A stretch of 64,000 nucleotides of DNA from Ruegeria sp. HKCCD8929. Lineage in GTDB: Bacteria; Pseudomonadota; Alphaproteobacteria; Rhodobacterales; Rhodobacteraceae. The stretch is taken from contig NZ_WPZY01000003.1 of assembly GCF_013031405.1 (NCBI RefSeq), forward strand, positions 124,001-188,000. The letters run 5' to 3'. Positions 20,412 through 29,589 of the stretch are shown here, one piece after another; within the stretch, counting starts at the first letter, position 1; every line of letters starts with the position of its first letter. The notes below the pieces were generated by a model. The model was not told the origin of the DNA and did no database searches. It worked only from the letters and a program-made list of their open reading frames with translations. The position numbers and the translations under genes are program-made.

Positions 20412-20770
20412 ACGCCACGATGCTAGCTCTTATGCTGGCCAGCCCTTTCGGGGCTGCCGTTTCGACAATGGCGACCGGTTGGAAGTTGCGGCGGGTTACA
20501 CCCCTTCGACTCACCGGAACCTCTCTTATCGCGTTGCCGTTTTTTGTTTGCGCCTGGATTCTCTTTTCTTTCTTTCTGCCCGGCGCTTCGCCGGCCTGGC
20601 TCACACAAAGTTGGATACCTGTCCTGCCGATAATCCTGAGTTGGTCCGCCATCATAGGGCTTCTCATCCGCGCTTTGGTCAAGGGTACCGCACCGGTTTT
20701 GGCAGCCATCTCCATAGTTTTGACGCTGGTCACAGCATATGTGGTTTTCGGCGTGCTGTACTTGGGATAA
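20408..20770 (+). CDS. Small membrane protein of unknown function
   Basis: 120 residues if the GTG overlapping the mlaF stop is used; an ATG lies four codons later. It has about four hydrophobic stretches (MLALMLASPFGAA; LIALPFFVCAWILFSFFL; WIPVLPIILSWSAIIGLLI; VLAAISIVLTLVTAYVVF). Translational coupling suggests a function with mlaEF, but I do not recognise the family. Its codon usage is less GC-biased than its neighbours, so the assignment is moderate. Confidence 0.6.
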   Translation: MNATMLALMLASPFGAAVSTMATGWKLRRVTPLRLTGTSLIALPFFVCAWILFSFFLPGASPAWLTQSWIPVLPIILSWSAIIGLLIRALVKGTAPVLAAISIVLTLVTAYVVFGVLYLG

Positions 20771-20912
20771 TCCGTGCGGCCTTCCGCCGCCCCGCCTGGC
20801 ATCAACGCGATACCTCAGTAAAAGCATCCACAGCATAGTCGTCGAACTTTGTGTAACCTATCGCGCGCCCAAATCGTTGCGCACAGCCCCCAAACCCCCT
20901 ACCTCTTGGCCC

Positions 20913-21362
20913 ATGTCCCTCCGCCTCGCCACCCTCTCCCTGCTAATCCTCTACCCCATCGCGTGGTTCGCCCCCCTGATGCGCGCGGGTCTCCTGCCGA
21001 TCTTCGGCCTCAGCGAAATCAGCGTCATCACCGGCCTGCAGTCGCTCTGGCGCTCGGACGTGTTCCTCGCCCTCGTGGTCACCGCCTTTGCCCTCTTCGC
21101 GCCCTATCTCAAAACCATCGGTCTGGCGCTGGTGCAGTGGCAACTTCTCGACCCGCGTGTGCAACCCGTCCTGCACATCCTTGGCAAGCTCGCCATGGCC
21201 GATATCTTCCTCATTGCACTCTACATCACGCTGGCCAAAGGCATTTCCTATGCCACGATCGAGACCGCCTGGGGCCTTTATCTCTTCACCGGCTGCATTC
21301 TGGTCTCATTCCTGCTGGGGCACCTGACTGAAACAAAGATGAAACAACATATGATTGATTAA
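20913..21362 (+). CDS. PqiA-family membrane protein (single domain)
   Basis: 149 residues from ATG 20913; the upstream extension of the frame has no family similarity. It has four membrane helices and the PqiA core LGKLAMADIFLIALYITLAKG (about residues 89-109). E. coli PqiA has two such domains and Cys-rich segments, and works with an MCE protein in lipid transport; this is a half-size form without zinc-ribbon cysteines. Its place after mlaEF fits a lipid-trafficking role. Confidence 0.75.
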   Translation: MSLRLATLSLLILYPIAWFAPLMRAGLLPIFGLSEISVITGLQSLWRSDVFLALVVTAFALFAPYLKTIGLALVQWQLLDPRVQPVLHILGKLAMADIFLIALYITLAKGISYATIETAWGLYLFTGCILVSFLLGHLTETKMKQHMID

Positions 21363-21504
21363 AAACGATAATTTATGCTATCATCGGGACATTCGAGCAG
21401 CAAAGTTTATTTCGAGTTTGGATCCGTTGCGGATCGTCCTGATTGGTTCATGGCTCTCCCACCCGGGTCCGGCACACGTCCGGTTTCGAAAGGAGAGGGT
21501 TTTT

Positions 21505-22287
21505 ATGACCGCCCTTCACACAGTTACTTATCACTTACACACTTGGTTTTTCCGCCTGACCTTTGCTCTCATCTGCGTTGCCGCCCTACTGTCTGTGACC
21601 GCCACTTTACTGGCCGCTGTTGACGTCTGGCCGTGGCTCTCGGTTCAGGCCGGGCTTGGCGACACGCTGCATCCACAGGCGGGCATGATCGCGCAGATCG
21701 CACTCACGGCCCTGATCCTGATGCTGGCCTTCTACCTGCCCGCAAATGCCCGCATCATGGCGCTTGAGCACACGCATCGCAGCTTTGCGCTCGGGATGCA
21801 GGACGTGGTGCAAGCCTACGAGATCGCCCATCGCGCAGACCGTGGTGAGCAATTTCAACTTGCCTCCGAGTTCGACGCGGTCAAGGAACGGCTAGCCTTT
21901 CTCAGCCAGCATCCCGACCTGGGCGATCTAGAACCCGGCGTGCTGGAACTGGCCGCGCAGATGAGTCAGGTCAGCCATGAAATCGCCGAGGTCTATTCCG
22001 AGACCAAGGTCGAGCGCGCTCGAACCTTTCTGCGGCAGCGGCAGGAGGAGATGGCGCTGTTCACAGAACGGTTAGAAGAGGCCAAGATCATCATGCACGA
22101 GCTGCGGCAATGGACCCGCGATGTCGAGATCGAAGAGGCCATCGCCAAATCCCATCTCGCCCGGTTGCGCGATGAGCTTTTCGAACTGCTGCCCGAGCTT
22201 TCGGCCCAGCTCCGCTCGCCGCCCGACGGCAGCGATCCCTCGGCCGCCAGCGTCATCGCCATGCAACCGCCCCGCGCCGCGGAGTAG
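21505..22287 (+). CDS. Membrane-anchored coiled-coil protein, unknown
   Basis: 260 residues from ATG 21505 with AAGGAGAGGG. Two membrane helices lie near residues 13-45 and 70-95 (LILMLAFYLPANARIMALE). They are followed by a long helical, coiled-coil region (about 100-235) rich in Glu, Arg and Gln (RTFLRQRQEEMALFTERLEE). Homologs are, as I recall, sometimes labelled DNA repair protein because radA follows, but nothing here shows a repair domain. It lies 132 bp upstream of radA on the same strand. A structural or scaffold role is more likely. Confidence 0.75.
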   Translation: MTALHTVTYHLHTWFFRLTFALICVAALLSVTATLLAAVDVWPWLSVQAGLGDTLHPQAGMIAQIALTALILMLAFYLPANARIMALEHTHRSFALGMQDVVQAYEIAHRADRGEQFQLASEFDAVKERLAFLSQHPDLGDLEPGVLELAAQMSQVSHEIAEVYSETKVERARTFLRQRQEEMALFTERLEEAKIIMHELRQWTRDVEIEEAIAKSHLARLRDELFELLPELSAQLRSPPDGSDPSAASVIAMQPPRAAE

Positions 22288-22418
22288 GCGCCAAGGCCCG
22301 TCAGGGCCGCCCGGCCGCGACGAGGGCCCGCCGGGCCTGAGGAGAGGCCGAGCCACCGGTGGCGATGAATGCCCGCAAGGGCTTGAAGAGCCGCCCCGCC
22401 TCGGGCACCAAGGGCGCC

Positions 22419-23783
22419 ATGACAAAGACGAAATCCTTCTCCTGCTCCGCCTGCGGGGCCGCCCATGCCCGCTGGACCGGACGCTGCGACGGCTGCGGCG
22501 CATGGAACACCATCGTGCAAGAGGCGCCGCTCTCGGCAGGCCCCGCCTCGAAATCGCTGGGCACCCGGCGCGGGCAGGCCATCGCACTGTCCGATCTGGC
22601 CACCGAAGAAGCGCCGCCGCCCCGCACGCTCTGTGGCGTGGCCGAACTGGACCGGGTGCTGGGCGGTGGGCTGGTACCCGCCTCGGCGATCCTCGTGGGC
22701 GGTGATCCGGGGATCGGCAAATCCACCCTGCTGTTGCAAGCCGCCGCTCGCTTCGCCCGCGCCGGGCTCAAGACGATCTACGTTTCCGGCGAAGAGGCCA
22801 GCGCGCAGGTGCGCATGCGCGCCCGGCGGCTGGGGCTGGCAGATGCACCGGTGCAACTGGCCGCCGAGACCAATCTGCGCGACATCCTCACCACGCTCGA
22901 GGCCGAAAAACCCGGCCTGGCCATCATCGATTCGATTCAAACCATGTGGGCCGACAATGTGGACAGCGCTCCGGGTTCGGTCAGCCAGGTCCGCGCCGCC
23001 GCGCATGAGTTGACGTCCTTTGCCAAGCGCCAGGGTGTCTCGATCATCATGGTGGGCCATGTCACCAAGGAGGGCCAGATCGCAGGCCCTCGTGTGGTCG
23101 AGCACATGGTCGACACCGTACTCTATTTCGAAGGCGAGCGCGGTCATCAGTTCCGCATCCTGCGCGCCGTCAAGAACCGCTTTGGCCCGGCGGACGAGAT
23201 CGGCGTGTTCGAGATGACCGGCGCAGGGCTGGCCGAGGTCACCAATCCTTCTGCCCTGTTCCTCTCCGAACGCGGCGCGCCCAGCCCGGGCTCGGCGGTC
23301 TTTGCCGGGATCGAGGGGACAAGGCCGGTGCTTGTCGAGTTGCAGGCGCTGGTCGCCCCGTCGCCCCATTCACAGCCCCGCCGCACCGTGGTGGGTTGGG
23401 ATGGCGGACGGTTGGCGATGATCCTTGCGGTACTCGAGGCGCGATGCGGCATCCCCTTTGCCGGGCTCGATGTCTATCTGAACGTGGCCGGCGGCCTGAA
23501 AATCTCGGAACCCGCCGCCGATCTGGCCGTTGCAGCCGCACTGCTGAGTGCGCGCGAAGACGCCGCCCTGCCCGCCGATTGTGTGGTTTTTGGCGAGATT
23601 TCCCTCTCAGGCGCGCTCAGACCCGCCTCACAGACCGAAAACAGGTTGAAAGAGGCGCAAAAACTTGGTTTCACAGCCGCGATTGCTCCGGCGGGTGGCA
23701 AAACCGGCACTGTTGCAGGACTGACACTGACCCGGCCCGGTGATTTGACCGGCTTTGTTGGCGAAACGTTCGGGGCAGGTTAG
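22419..23783 (+). CDS. radA: DNA repair protein RadA (Sms)
   Basis: 454 residues from ATG 22419. Order of domains: C4 zinc finger (CSACGAAHARWTGRCDGC, residues 9-26), RecA-like ATPase with Walker A GGDPGIGKS (about 106-114), the RadA-specific KNRFGPADEIGVFEM motif (about 263-277), and a Lon-protease-like C-terminal domain. RadA is a branch-migration helicase in recombinational repair. It is followed 42 bp on by cvpA and then purF, a conserved order. Confidence 0.95.
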   Translation: MTKTKSFSCSACGAAHARWTGRCDGCGAWNTIVQEAPLSAGPASKSLGTRRGQAIALSDLATEEAPPPRTLCGVAELDRVLGGGLVPASAILVGGDPGIGKSTLLLQAAARFARAGLKTIYVSGEEASAQVRMRARRLGLADAPVQLAAETNLRDILTTLEAEKPGLAIIDSIQTMWADNVDSAPGSVSQVRAAAHELTSFAKRQGVSIIMVGHVTKEGQIAGPRVVEHMVDTVLYFEGERGHQFRILRAVKNRFGPADEIGVFEMTGAGLAEVTNPSALFLSERGAPSPGSAVFAGIEGTRPVLVELQALVAPSPHSQPRRTVVGWDGGRLAMILAVLEARCGIPFAGLDVYLNVAGGLKISEPAADLAVAAALLSAREDAALPADCVVFGEISLSGALRPASQTENRLKEAQKLGFTAAIAPAGGKTGTVAGLTLTRPGDLTGFVGETFGAG

Positions 23784-23825
23784 GATCGCGCCCAAAAAGG
23801 GCAGAGGAAAGAACAGGCGAGGGCC

Positions 23826-24380
23826 ATGGAAGGTTTCACCATTATTGACGGGGTCGTTGCCCTGATCATCGTTTTATCGGCGCTTCTGGCGTATTCGCGG
23901 GGCATCGTGCGCGAGACCATGGCGATCCTCGGCTGGGTCGGCGCCGCCATCCTTGCCTTCATCTTCGCCCCGCAGGCGATGCCGCTGATCCGCGAGGTTC
24001 CGGTTGTTGGCGAATTCCTCAGAGACAGTTGCGAGTTGTCGGTGATCACCTCATTTGCCGCCGTCTTTGCGCTGGCGCTGATCGTGGTCAGCGTCTTTAC
24101 CCCGCTGTTTTCCTCGCTGGTGCAGCGTTCGGCCCTTGGTGGTCTGGATCAGGCGCTTGGGTTCTTCTTCGGCGTGGCGCGCGGCATCCTGCTGGTGGCG
24201 ATCGCCTTCTTTGTCTACGACACCGTGATGACCGGCCAGAACTTTACCATCGTGGACGAAAGCCGCTCGGCGCTGGTTTTTGCCCAGATGAGCGACAAGA
24301 TCGAGGAACAGAACCCCGAACAGGCGCTGGGTTGGGTCACGCAGCAATACGAGGATCTGGTGGGCACCTGCGCCCAGTGA
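23826..24380 (+). CDS. cvpA: CvpA family membrane protein
   Basis: 184 residues. Four membrane segments: GFTIIDGVVALIIVLSALLAY, AILGWVGAAILAFIFAP, VITSFAAVFALALIVVSVFT and LDQALGFFFGVARGILLVAIAFFVY. A typical soluble C-terminal tail follows (EDLVGTCAQ). CvpA is needed for colicin V secretion in E. coli and affects envelope stress; its mechanism is unclear. Its position before purF is shared with many proteobacteria. A terminator follows it, so purF has its own promoter. Confidence 0.9.
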   Translation: MEGFTIIDGVVALIIVLSALLAYSRGIVRETMAILGWVGAAILAFIFAPQAMPLIREVPVVGEFLRDSCELSVITSFAAVFALALIVVSVFTPLFSSLVQRSALGGLDQALGFFFGVARGILLVAIAFFVYDTVMTGQNFTIVDESRSALVFAQMSDKIEEQNPEQALGWVTQQYEDLVGTCAQ

Positions 24381-24405
24381 TCCCGGATACACCTCGAACA
24401 AGCAC

Positions 24406-24435
24406 ATGCCCGGCCTCTGGTCCGGGCATTTTCTT
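24406..24435 (+). terminator. Rho-independent terminator after cvpA
   Basis: ATGCCCGG (24406-24413) and CCGGGCAT (24422-24429) form a perfect 8-bp stem with an 8-base loop, followed by TTTTCTTT. Confidence 0.88.
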
Positions 24436-24542
24436 TGACCGGACGCGTGACCGGAAAACCGCAGCCCGCCTGCGGCAAAACGCGATTGTGATCCTTTGAT
24501 GACAGCAGCGGTCTGAGGCATTATGTGGGGGCCAGACCTGCA

Positions 24543-26039
24543 ATGGAATCGGAGCTGCCTGCCTTGCAAAGCCCGCAGATGCCCCTCGCCCACCCTTTTG
24601 ACGACGACAAACTCCGCGAGGAATGCGGGATATTCGGTGTCAACGGCGTCAAAGATGCCGCAACTTTCGTCGCACTCGGGCTGCACGCCCTGCAACATCG
24701 GGGACAGGAGGCCGGCGGCATCGTCAGCCATGACCCCGAGCAAGGGTTCAACAACGCCCGCCGCTTCGGTTATGTGCGCGACAACTTCACCTCGGCCAAT
24801 ATCATGAAGACCCTGCCGGGGCCGCTGGCCATCGGCCATGTGCGCTATTCCACGGCAGGCTCCAAGGGCCAGACGGCGATCCGCGACGTGCAGCCGTTTT
24901 TTGGCGAATTCTCAATGGGCGGCGCGGCGATTGCCCACAATGGCAACATCACCAATGCCAACTCACTGCGGCGCGAACTGATCGAGCGCGGCTCGATCTT
25001 TCAAAGCTCATCGGACAGCGAATGCATCATCCATCTGATGGCCCGCTCCCTGCAGCGCAACATCCCCGAGCGGATGGAGGACGCGCTGCGCCGGGTCGAG
25101 GGCGCGTTTTCGGTCGTGGCCATGACCCGTACCAAGCTCATCGGCGTGCGCGATCCGCTGGGCGTGCGCCCACTGGTGCTGGGCAGGATCGGCGAAGGCT
25201 GGTGCCTGTCCTCTGAAACCTGCGCGCTCGATATCATCGGCGCCGAGTTCATCCGCGAGATCGAGCCGGGCGAGATGGTGGTCATCACCAAGGACGGGAA
25301 TGTCGAGAGCCATTTCCCCTTCCGCCCCCAACCGTCGAAGTTCTGCATCTTCGAGCACGTGTATTTCTCACGCCCCGACTCGATCCTGGGCGGGCGCTCG
25401 GTCTATGAGACACGCGAGGCCATCGGGCGTGAGCTGGCCAAGGAAAGCCCGGTCGAGGCCGATCTGGTTTGCCCTGTGCCAGACAGCGGCACGCCTGCGG
25501 CCATCGGCTATTCCCTGGAGTCGGGCATTCCCTACGCCATGGGGATCATCCGCAACCAGTATATGGGCCGGACCTTCATCGAGCCGACCGAGCAGATCCG
25601 CAACATGGGCGTGCGGCTGAAACTGAATGTGAACCGGGCGCTGATTCAGGGAAAACGGGTCATTCTGGTGGACGACTCGGTGGTGCGCGGAACCACCAGC
25701 CGCAAGATCAAGGAGATGATCCTGGATGCAGGCGCCAAGGAGGTGCATTTCCGCATCGCATCGCCCCCCACCGCATGGCCCTGCTTCTATGGCGTCGACA
25801 CGCCGAAACGTGAAAAGCTGCTGGCTGCGACCATGACCGAGCAGGAGATGACCGAACACTTGGCGGTCGACAGCCTGAAATTCATATCGCTCGACGGGCT
25901 CTACCGTGCCGTGGGCGAATCGCAGGGACGCGACAAAGGCTGCCCGCAATATTGCGATGCGTGCTTCTCGGGCGAGTACCCGGTGACGCCGGCCGATATG
26001 GTCGAACAAGGCTTCAAAATGCAACCTGCGGCGGAATAA
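24543..26039 (+). CDS. purF: Amidophosphoribosyltransferase
   Basis: 498 residues from ATG 24543; ATG 24579, closer to the DDDKLREECGIFG region, is an alternative, and neither has a clear Shine-Dalgarno. It catalyses the first step of purine synthesis. The nucleophile Cys follows a propeptide (REE-CGIFG). The PRPP loop is VILVDDSVVRGTTS. Cysteines in FCIFEHVYF, WPCFYG and CPQYCDACFSGE match the ligands of the Bacillus-type [4Fe-4S] enzyme, so this form is probably oxygen-sensitive and propeptide-processed. Confidence 0.94.
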   Translation: MESELPALQSPQMPLAHPFDDDKLREECGIFGVNGVKDAATFVALGLHALQHRGQEAGGIVSHDPEQGFNNARRFGYVRDNFTSANIMKTLPGPLAIGHVRYSTAGSKGQTAIRDVQPFFGEFSMGGAAIAHNGNITNANSLRRELIERGSIFQSSSDSECIIHLMARSLQRNIPERMEDALRRVEGAFSVVAMTRTKLIGVRDPLGVRPLVLGRIGEGWCLSSETCALDIIGAEFIREIEPGEMVVITKDGNVESHFPFRPQPSKFCIFEHVYFSRPDSILGGRSVYETREAIGRELAKESPVEADLVCPVPDSGTPAAIGYSLESGIPYAMGIIRNQYMGRTFIEPTEQIRNMGVRLKLNVNRALIQGKRVILVDDSVVRGTTSRKIKEMILDAGAKEVHFRIASPPTAWPCFYGVDTPKREKLLAATMTEQEMTEHLAVDSLKFISLDGLYRAVGESQGRDKGCPQYCDACFSGEYPVTPADMVEQGFKMQPAAE

Positions 26040-26065
26040 CCAAGCAGGAACAATGCGATCCAGGC

Positions 26066-26091
26066 AAAGGGGCCGTTCGGCCCTTTTTTCA
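26066..26091 (+). terminator. Rho-independent terminator after purF
   Basis: AAAGGGGCCG and CGGCCCTTTT pair with one G-T wobble around a tight turn, followed by further T residues (26084-26089). It lies about 27 bp after the purF stop. Confidence 0.88.
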
Positions 26092-26221
26092 TAGCGCAAA
26101 ACGACGTGGCGGCATGGTTTCGCCTTTGTGATCCACCGCCCCTTTTCCATCCTCGGGGCGTTTGATACCAGCGCGGCAACCACTCATCAAAGGGGTTCGG
26201 GTTTTGCCCGGACCGCACATC

Positions 26222-26470
26222 ATGTCGAATTCGAAAGTCAAGGGCGCGGCCACGCAGAAGGGCGCGCTGAGCAGGAATGCCGTGTCGGTTCTGGGCGTGT
26301 TCGGCCCGGCCAGCGATCTGCGCGCGCTGATGCGCCTGTCGAGCGGGCGGGTGAAAGAGGTCAAGCCGGGCAGCCGGGTGGCCTCGGGTACCGTCGTGGC
26401 CATCGACAAGACCGGAGTTTTGCTGCGACAAAGCGGCCAGACCCGCCGGATCGACATCCCCGGAAGCTGA
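26222..26470 (+). CDS. Conserved small protein of unknown function
   Basis: 82 residues from ATG 26222 (MSNSKVKGAATQKGALSRN). The C-terminal half forms a predicted small beta fold, EVKPGSRVASGTVVAIDKTGVLLRQSG, resembling the PilP-like segment of type II/IV secretion pilotins by pattern only. The N-terminal half is basic. It lacks a signal peptide. It lies between purF and an SDR gene, 43 bp before the latter. Confidence 0.7.
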   Translation: MSNSKVKGAATQKGALSRNAVSVLGVFGPASDLRALMRLSSGRVKEVKPGSRVASGTVVAIDKTGVLLRQSGQTRRIDIPGS

Positions 26471-26512
26471 TCGCGGCTTGACGGGCCGGGCGCGCGGGTT
26501 CAAACCGCGCCC

Positions 26513-27157
26513 ATGACCGATCAGACTAAACTCGCCCTCATCACCGGTGCTTCGCGCGGCCTGGGCGCTGCGCTGGCCGAGGCTCTGGCCCCAACCCACC
26601 ACATCGTCGCTGTCGCCCGCACCACCGGCGCACTGGAAGAGCTGGATGACCGTATCCGGGCCAAAGGCGGGGCCGCCACGCTGGCGCCCATGGACATCAC
26701 CGAGCCCGCAGCCATGGCAACACTGTGCCGGGGCATCCATGATCGCTGGGGCAAGTTGGACCTTTGGCTGCACACCGCGATCCACACCGCGCCGCTGACC
26801 CCTGCCCCTTCGGTCGATCCCAAGGACTGGACCAAGTCGGTGGCGGTGAATGCCACCGCAACCTCAGTACTGATCCCTTACGTGGCACCACTGCTGGGCA
26901 CAGAGGGTCAGGCCGTGTTCTTTGACGATCCCAAGGCGGGTGAGAAGTTCTATGGCGCCTATGGCGCCAGCAAGGCGGCGCAGATGGCGCTGGCGCGCAG
27001 CTGGGCCGCCGAGACGGTCAAGACCGGGCCGCGCGTGACTATCGTGGAACCCGTACCGATGCCCACCGCCCTGCGCGCGCGTTTCCATCCGGGCGAGGAT
27101 CGGGCGGTGCTGACATCGCCAACGGATGAGGCGGCGCGCATTGTGGCGATGCTGTAA
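26513..27157 (+). CDS. SDR-family NAD(P)-dependent oxidoreductase
   Basis: 214 residues. The nucleotide motif is TGASRGLG (about residues 11-18) and the active-site Tyr-x-x-x-Lys is YGASK (about 149-153). The usual NNAG segment is replaced by LHTAIHTAP, and the catalytic Ser position reads VFFDDPKAG, so activity is uncertain. It is short for a classical SDR, ending soon after the PVPMPTAL cofactor loop. The substrate is unknown. Confidence 0.82.
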   Translation: MTDQTKLALITGASRGLGAALAEALAPTHHIVAVARTTGALEELDDRIRAKGGAATLAPMDITEPAAMATLCRGIHDRWGKLDLWLHTAIHTAPLTPAPSVDPKDWTKSVAVNATATSVLIPYVAPLLGTEGQAVFFDDPKAGEKFYGAYGASKAAQMALARSWAAETVKTGPRVTIVEPVPMPTALRARFHPGEDRAVLTSPTDEAARIVAML

Positions 27158-27159
27158 AT

Positions 27160-27210
27160 ATGGCCCGTTCCGGGCCATGCCTCCGGCGGGAGTATTTTTG
27201 AAAAGATGAA
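27160..27210 (+). repeat. Intergenic module, copy 4
   Basis: ATGGCCCGTTCCGGGCCAT (27160-27178, a hairpin with 8-bp arms), then GCCTCCGGCGGGAG-TATTTTTG and AAAAGATGAAG. It begins 3 bp after the SDR stop in terminator orientation. The first hairpin is identical to the one in copy 5 at 31092. Confidence 0.72.
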
Positions 27211-27217
27211 GATATGG

Positions 27218-27242
27218 CGGCGCCCTGCGAGGCGCCGTTTTC
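27218..27242 (+). terminator. Hairpin terminator before the DUF815 gene
   Basis: CGGCGCC (27218-27224) and GGCGCCG (27231-27237) form a 7-bp stem, followed on the plus strand by TTTTC. It ends on the stop codon of the convergent ATPase gene, so it terminates the SDR transcript. Confidence 0.75.
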
Positions 27243-28083
27243 ATTGGATGTGGACCCCGTTGCGGCCTGCGAGGTCGACGAAGAACTGCCAAGCCACCCG
27301 GCCCGAGCGGGCGCCACGTGTCGCCTGCCATTCGATGGCCTCGGCGCGCAGGGTTTCGGCCTCGACGCTAACCCCATAGGCCGCGCAATAGCGGTCGATC
27401 ATCGCCAGGTATTCATCCTGATCGCAAGGGTGGAAGCCCAGCCAGAGGCCGAACCGGTCGCTGAGCGAGACCTTTTCTTCGACCGCCTCGGACGGATTGA
27501 TGGCGCTGGAGCGTTCGTTCTCGATCATGTCGCGCGGCATCAGGTGGCGGCGGTTCGAAGTTGCATAGAAGACGACGTTTTCCGGGCGGCCCTCGATGCC
27601 GCCATCCAGCACCGCCTTGAGCGATTTGTAATGCTGGTCGTCATGGCTGAACGACAGGTCGTCGCAGAACAGGATGAACCGGTGCGGCGCGGCGCGCAGG
27701 TGATTGAGCAGGCGCGCAACCGAGCCCATATCCTCGCGTTGCAGCTCCACCAGTTTCAGGTCCAGGTGTTCGGGTTGCAGGGTGCCGTGCACCGCCTTGA
27801 CGAGGCTCGATTTGCCCATCCCGCGCGCGCCCCACAAAAGTGCGTTGTTGGCCTTGAACCCATTCGCAAACCGGCGCGTGTTATCCAGCAGCGTGTCGCG
27901 GGAACGGTTGATGCCTACCAGCAGGTCCAGATCGACGCGGTTGACCTGATGCACCGGTTCCAGCCGGTCGGGCTCCACACGCCAGACAAAGGCCGGGGCA
28001 GCGGCGAAATCGGGGGCGGCCAGCGGCGCGGGCGCCATCCGCTCCAGCGCCTCGGCGATGCGGGTCAGGGCTTGGGTCTCCAT
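27241..28083 (-). CDS. DUF815-family AAA+ ATPase
   Basis: 280 residues from ATG 28083, with GGAGGAGCGC before it. Walker A is WGARGMGKSSLVKA (about residues 84-97) and Walker B FILFCDDLSF (about 135-144); SNRRHLMPRDM serves as sensor region. DUF815 proteins are P-loop ATPases of the AAA+ class with unknown substrate, often close to tat genes in Rhodobacterales as here. It lies downstream of tatABC behind a terminator. Confidence 0.88.
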   Translation of the reverse strand: METQALTRIAEALERMAPAPLAAPDFAAAPAFVWRVEPDRLEPVHQVNRVDLDLLVGINRSRDTLLDNTRRFANGFKANNALLWGARGMGKSSLVKAVHGTLQPEHLDLKLVELQREDMGSVARLLNHLRAAPHRFILFCDDLSFSHDDQHYKSLKAVLDGGIEGRPENVVFYATSNRRHLMPRDMIENERSSAINPSEAVEEKVSLSDRFGLWLGFHPCDQDEYLAMIDRYCAAYGVSVEAETLRAEAIEWQATRGARSGRVAWQFFVDLAGRNGVHIQ

Positions 28084-28147
28084 GCGCTCCTCCAATGCTC
28101 TGGCGGTTCAAACCATGTTCGCGGCGCCGCAACAAGACTTGCAACGC

Positions 28148-28179
28148 AAAAAGGCGCGCCACGGATCGGGCGCGCCTTT
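28148..28179 (-). terminator. Rho-independent terminator of tatABC
   Basis: GGCGCGCC (28153-28160) pairs with GGCGCGCC (28169-28176), extended by A-T pairs. On the minus strand TTTTT follows (28148-28152). It lies 22 bp beyond the tatC stop. Confidence 0.9.
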
Positions 28180-28201
28180 GATGTTCAAGCGTCCTGCGGG
28201 G

Positions 28202-29128
28202 TTACTTGTTTTCGCCCTCTTCGAATTCGGCCATCATGGCGTCGTCCTCATCTTCCTCATCATCGTAGTAGCCTTCGGCGCGCAATTGCGCCTCGCGCTT
28301 CTGCTCGACCCGCGCGACTAGGAAGATCGAGACCTCGTAGAGGCCGTAGACCACGGTGAAGAGGATGATCTGCGTGATCACGTCCGGCGGTGTGACCAGC
28401 GCGGCCAGCACCAGAATGCCGACCATCGCATATTTGCGCACTCCGCCCAGCCCCTCGGCACTGACCAGACCGGCCTTGCCCATCAGGGTCAGCAGCACCG
28501 GCAGTTGGAAACAAAGGCCGAAGGCGATGATGAATTTTAGCGTGATGTCGAGCGACTCGTTGACCTTCCCGAAGAAGGTGATTTTCACCCCGTCCGCCGA
28601 CTCGGGCACAACGGCGACCTCTGCCGGTACATCACCTGCGGCAGTGGTCAGAAGGTTGGCAAAGATCGAACTGACATCGGCAAAGCCCAGAAAGAACTGC
28701 ATGGCCAGCGGCGTGACCACGAATTGCGCAAATGTCGCGCCCAGCAGGAACATGAAGGGCGAGGCGATGAGGAACGGCAGAAACGCCCCCTTTTCGGAGC
28801 GGTAGAGCCCCGGCGCCACGAACCGCCACATCTGGTAGGAGATCACCGGAAAGGCCAGCGCAAAGCCGAAGACCATCGAGATCCGGAACAGCGTGAACAG
28901 GTATTCCTGCGGCGACGTGTACTGCATCGTCGGGGACGGGTCGCCGAGTTCGCGCAGGGTCTCCTCGATCGGATGCAGCAGGAACTGCAGGATCGGCTCG
29001 GCCACGGTGAACGCCACGACGATACCGATCACAAAGGCGATCACCGACCGGATCAGCCTTGTACGCAGCTCGGCCAGATGTTCGATCAGCGGAGCTGAGG
29101 AATCGTCGATCTCGTCGGTCTTGCTCAT
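28202..29128 (-). CDS. tatC: Twin-arginine translocase subunit TatC
   Basis: 308 residues with six membrane helices. The conserved N-terminal [16 protein letters not shown] (about residues 14-29) and the [23 protein letters not shown] region are standard. It binds the RR signal of folded exported proteins. The C-terminal tail is unusually acidic ([18 protein letters not shown]). Its start overlaps the tatB stop by 4 bp. Candidate clients in this window include the YceI protein at 55931. Confidence 0.95.
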   Translation of the reverse strand: MSKTDEIDDSSAPLIEHLAELRTRLIRSVIAFVIGIVVAFTVAEPILQFLLHPIEETLRELGDPSPTMQYTSPQEYLFTLFRISMVFGFALAFPVISYQMWRFVAPGLYRSEKGAFLPFLIASPFMFLLGATFAQFVVTPLAMQFFLGFADVSSIFANLLTTAAGDVPAEVAVVPESADGVKITFFGKVNESLDITLKFIIAFGLCFQLPVLLTLMGKAGLVSAEGLGGVRKYAMVGILVLAALVTPPDVITQIILFTVVYGLYEVSIFLVARVEQKREAQLRAEGYYDDEEDEDDAMMAEFEEGENK

Positions 29129-29583
29129 GATTTGGTCTCGGTGTTGAGCGCGGCCTCGGCCTCTTCGGCCTTTGCCAGTGCTTCAGCGGCTTCCTTGGCC
29201 TTGCGTTCGGCTGCAGCGCGGGCGGTCGAGGCCTGGATCTTCTTGGCCTGCTCGGCCCGCTCGGCGGCCAGCTTGCCGGTCTCGCTGTCGGGGTCGAACT
29301 TGGTCGGATCGATATCCTTGGCTATGTCCTGCGCGGCCTGCTTGACCCCGTCCATCGCGGTGCTCATCGGATTGGTGGCGGCCTTGATACTCTTCTGGAT
29401 CTCGCTCACCCCGGCTTCGTCGGCGGCCTCGTTCATCGCCCGGCTGAACTCGCGCGCCATGCCACGTGCCTTGCCGACCCAGCGCCCGATATTGCGAAAG
29501 AGCACCGGCAGGTCCTTGGGGCCCACCACGATCAGCGCGACGATGCCGATGACCAGAAGCTCGGTCCAGCCCAGATCAAACAT
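29125..29583 (-). CDS. tatB: Twin-arginine translocase subunit TatB
   Basis: 152 residues. It has one N-terminal membrane helix ([21 protein letters not shown]), the amphipathic helix [20 protein letters not shown], and a long Ala/Lys/Glu-rich helical tail. The glutamate after the helix start (TELL) is typical of TatB. It lies between tatA (6 bp) and tatC (4-bp overlap). Confidence 0.93.
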   Translation of the reverse strand: MFDLGWTELLVIGIVALIVVGPKDLPVLFRNIGRWVGKARGMAREFSRAMNEAADEAGVSEIQKSIKAATNPMSTAMDGVKQAAQDIAKDIDPTKFDPDSETGKLAAERAEQAKKIQASTARAAAERKAKEAAEALAKAEEAEAALNTETKS

Positions 29584-29589
29584 GCGCGT

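Noticed and set aside
21505..22287. Annotation as DNA repair protein
   Set aside because: Only membrane helices and coiled coil are seen; the label probably comes from the radA neighbour.
21993..23369. Minus-strand 458-codon open frame opposite radA
   Set aside because: Antisense to radA, whose plus-strand frame is a perfect family match.
27159..27210. Copy 4 of the module as a simple terminator of the SDR gene
   Set aside because: The AAAAGATGAAG tail and repeated copies elsewhere, some reversed, are not explained by a terminator alone; a separate standard hairpin at 27218 does that job.
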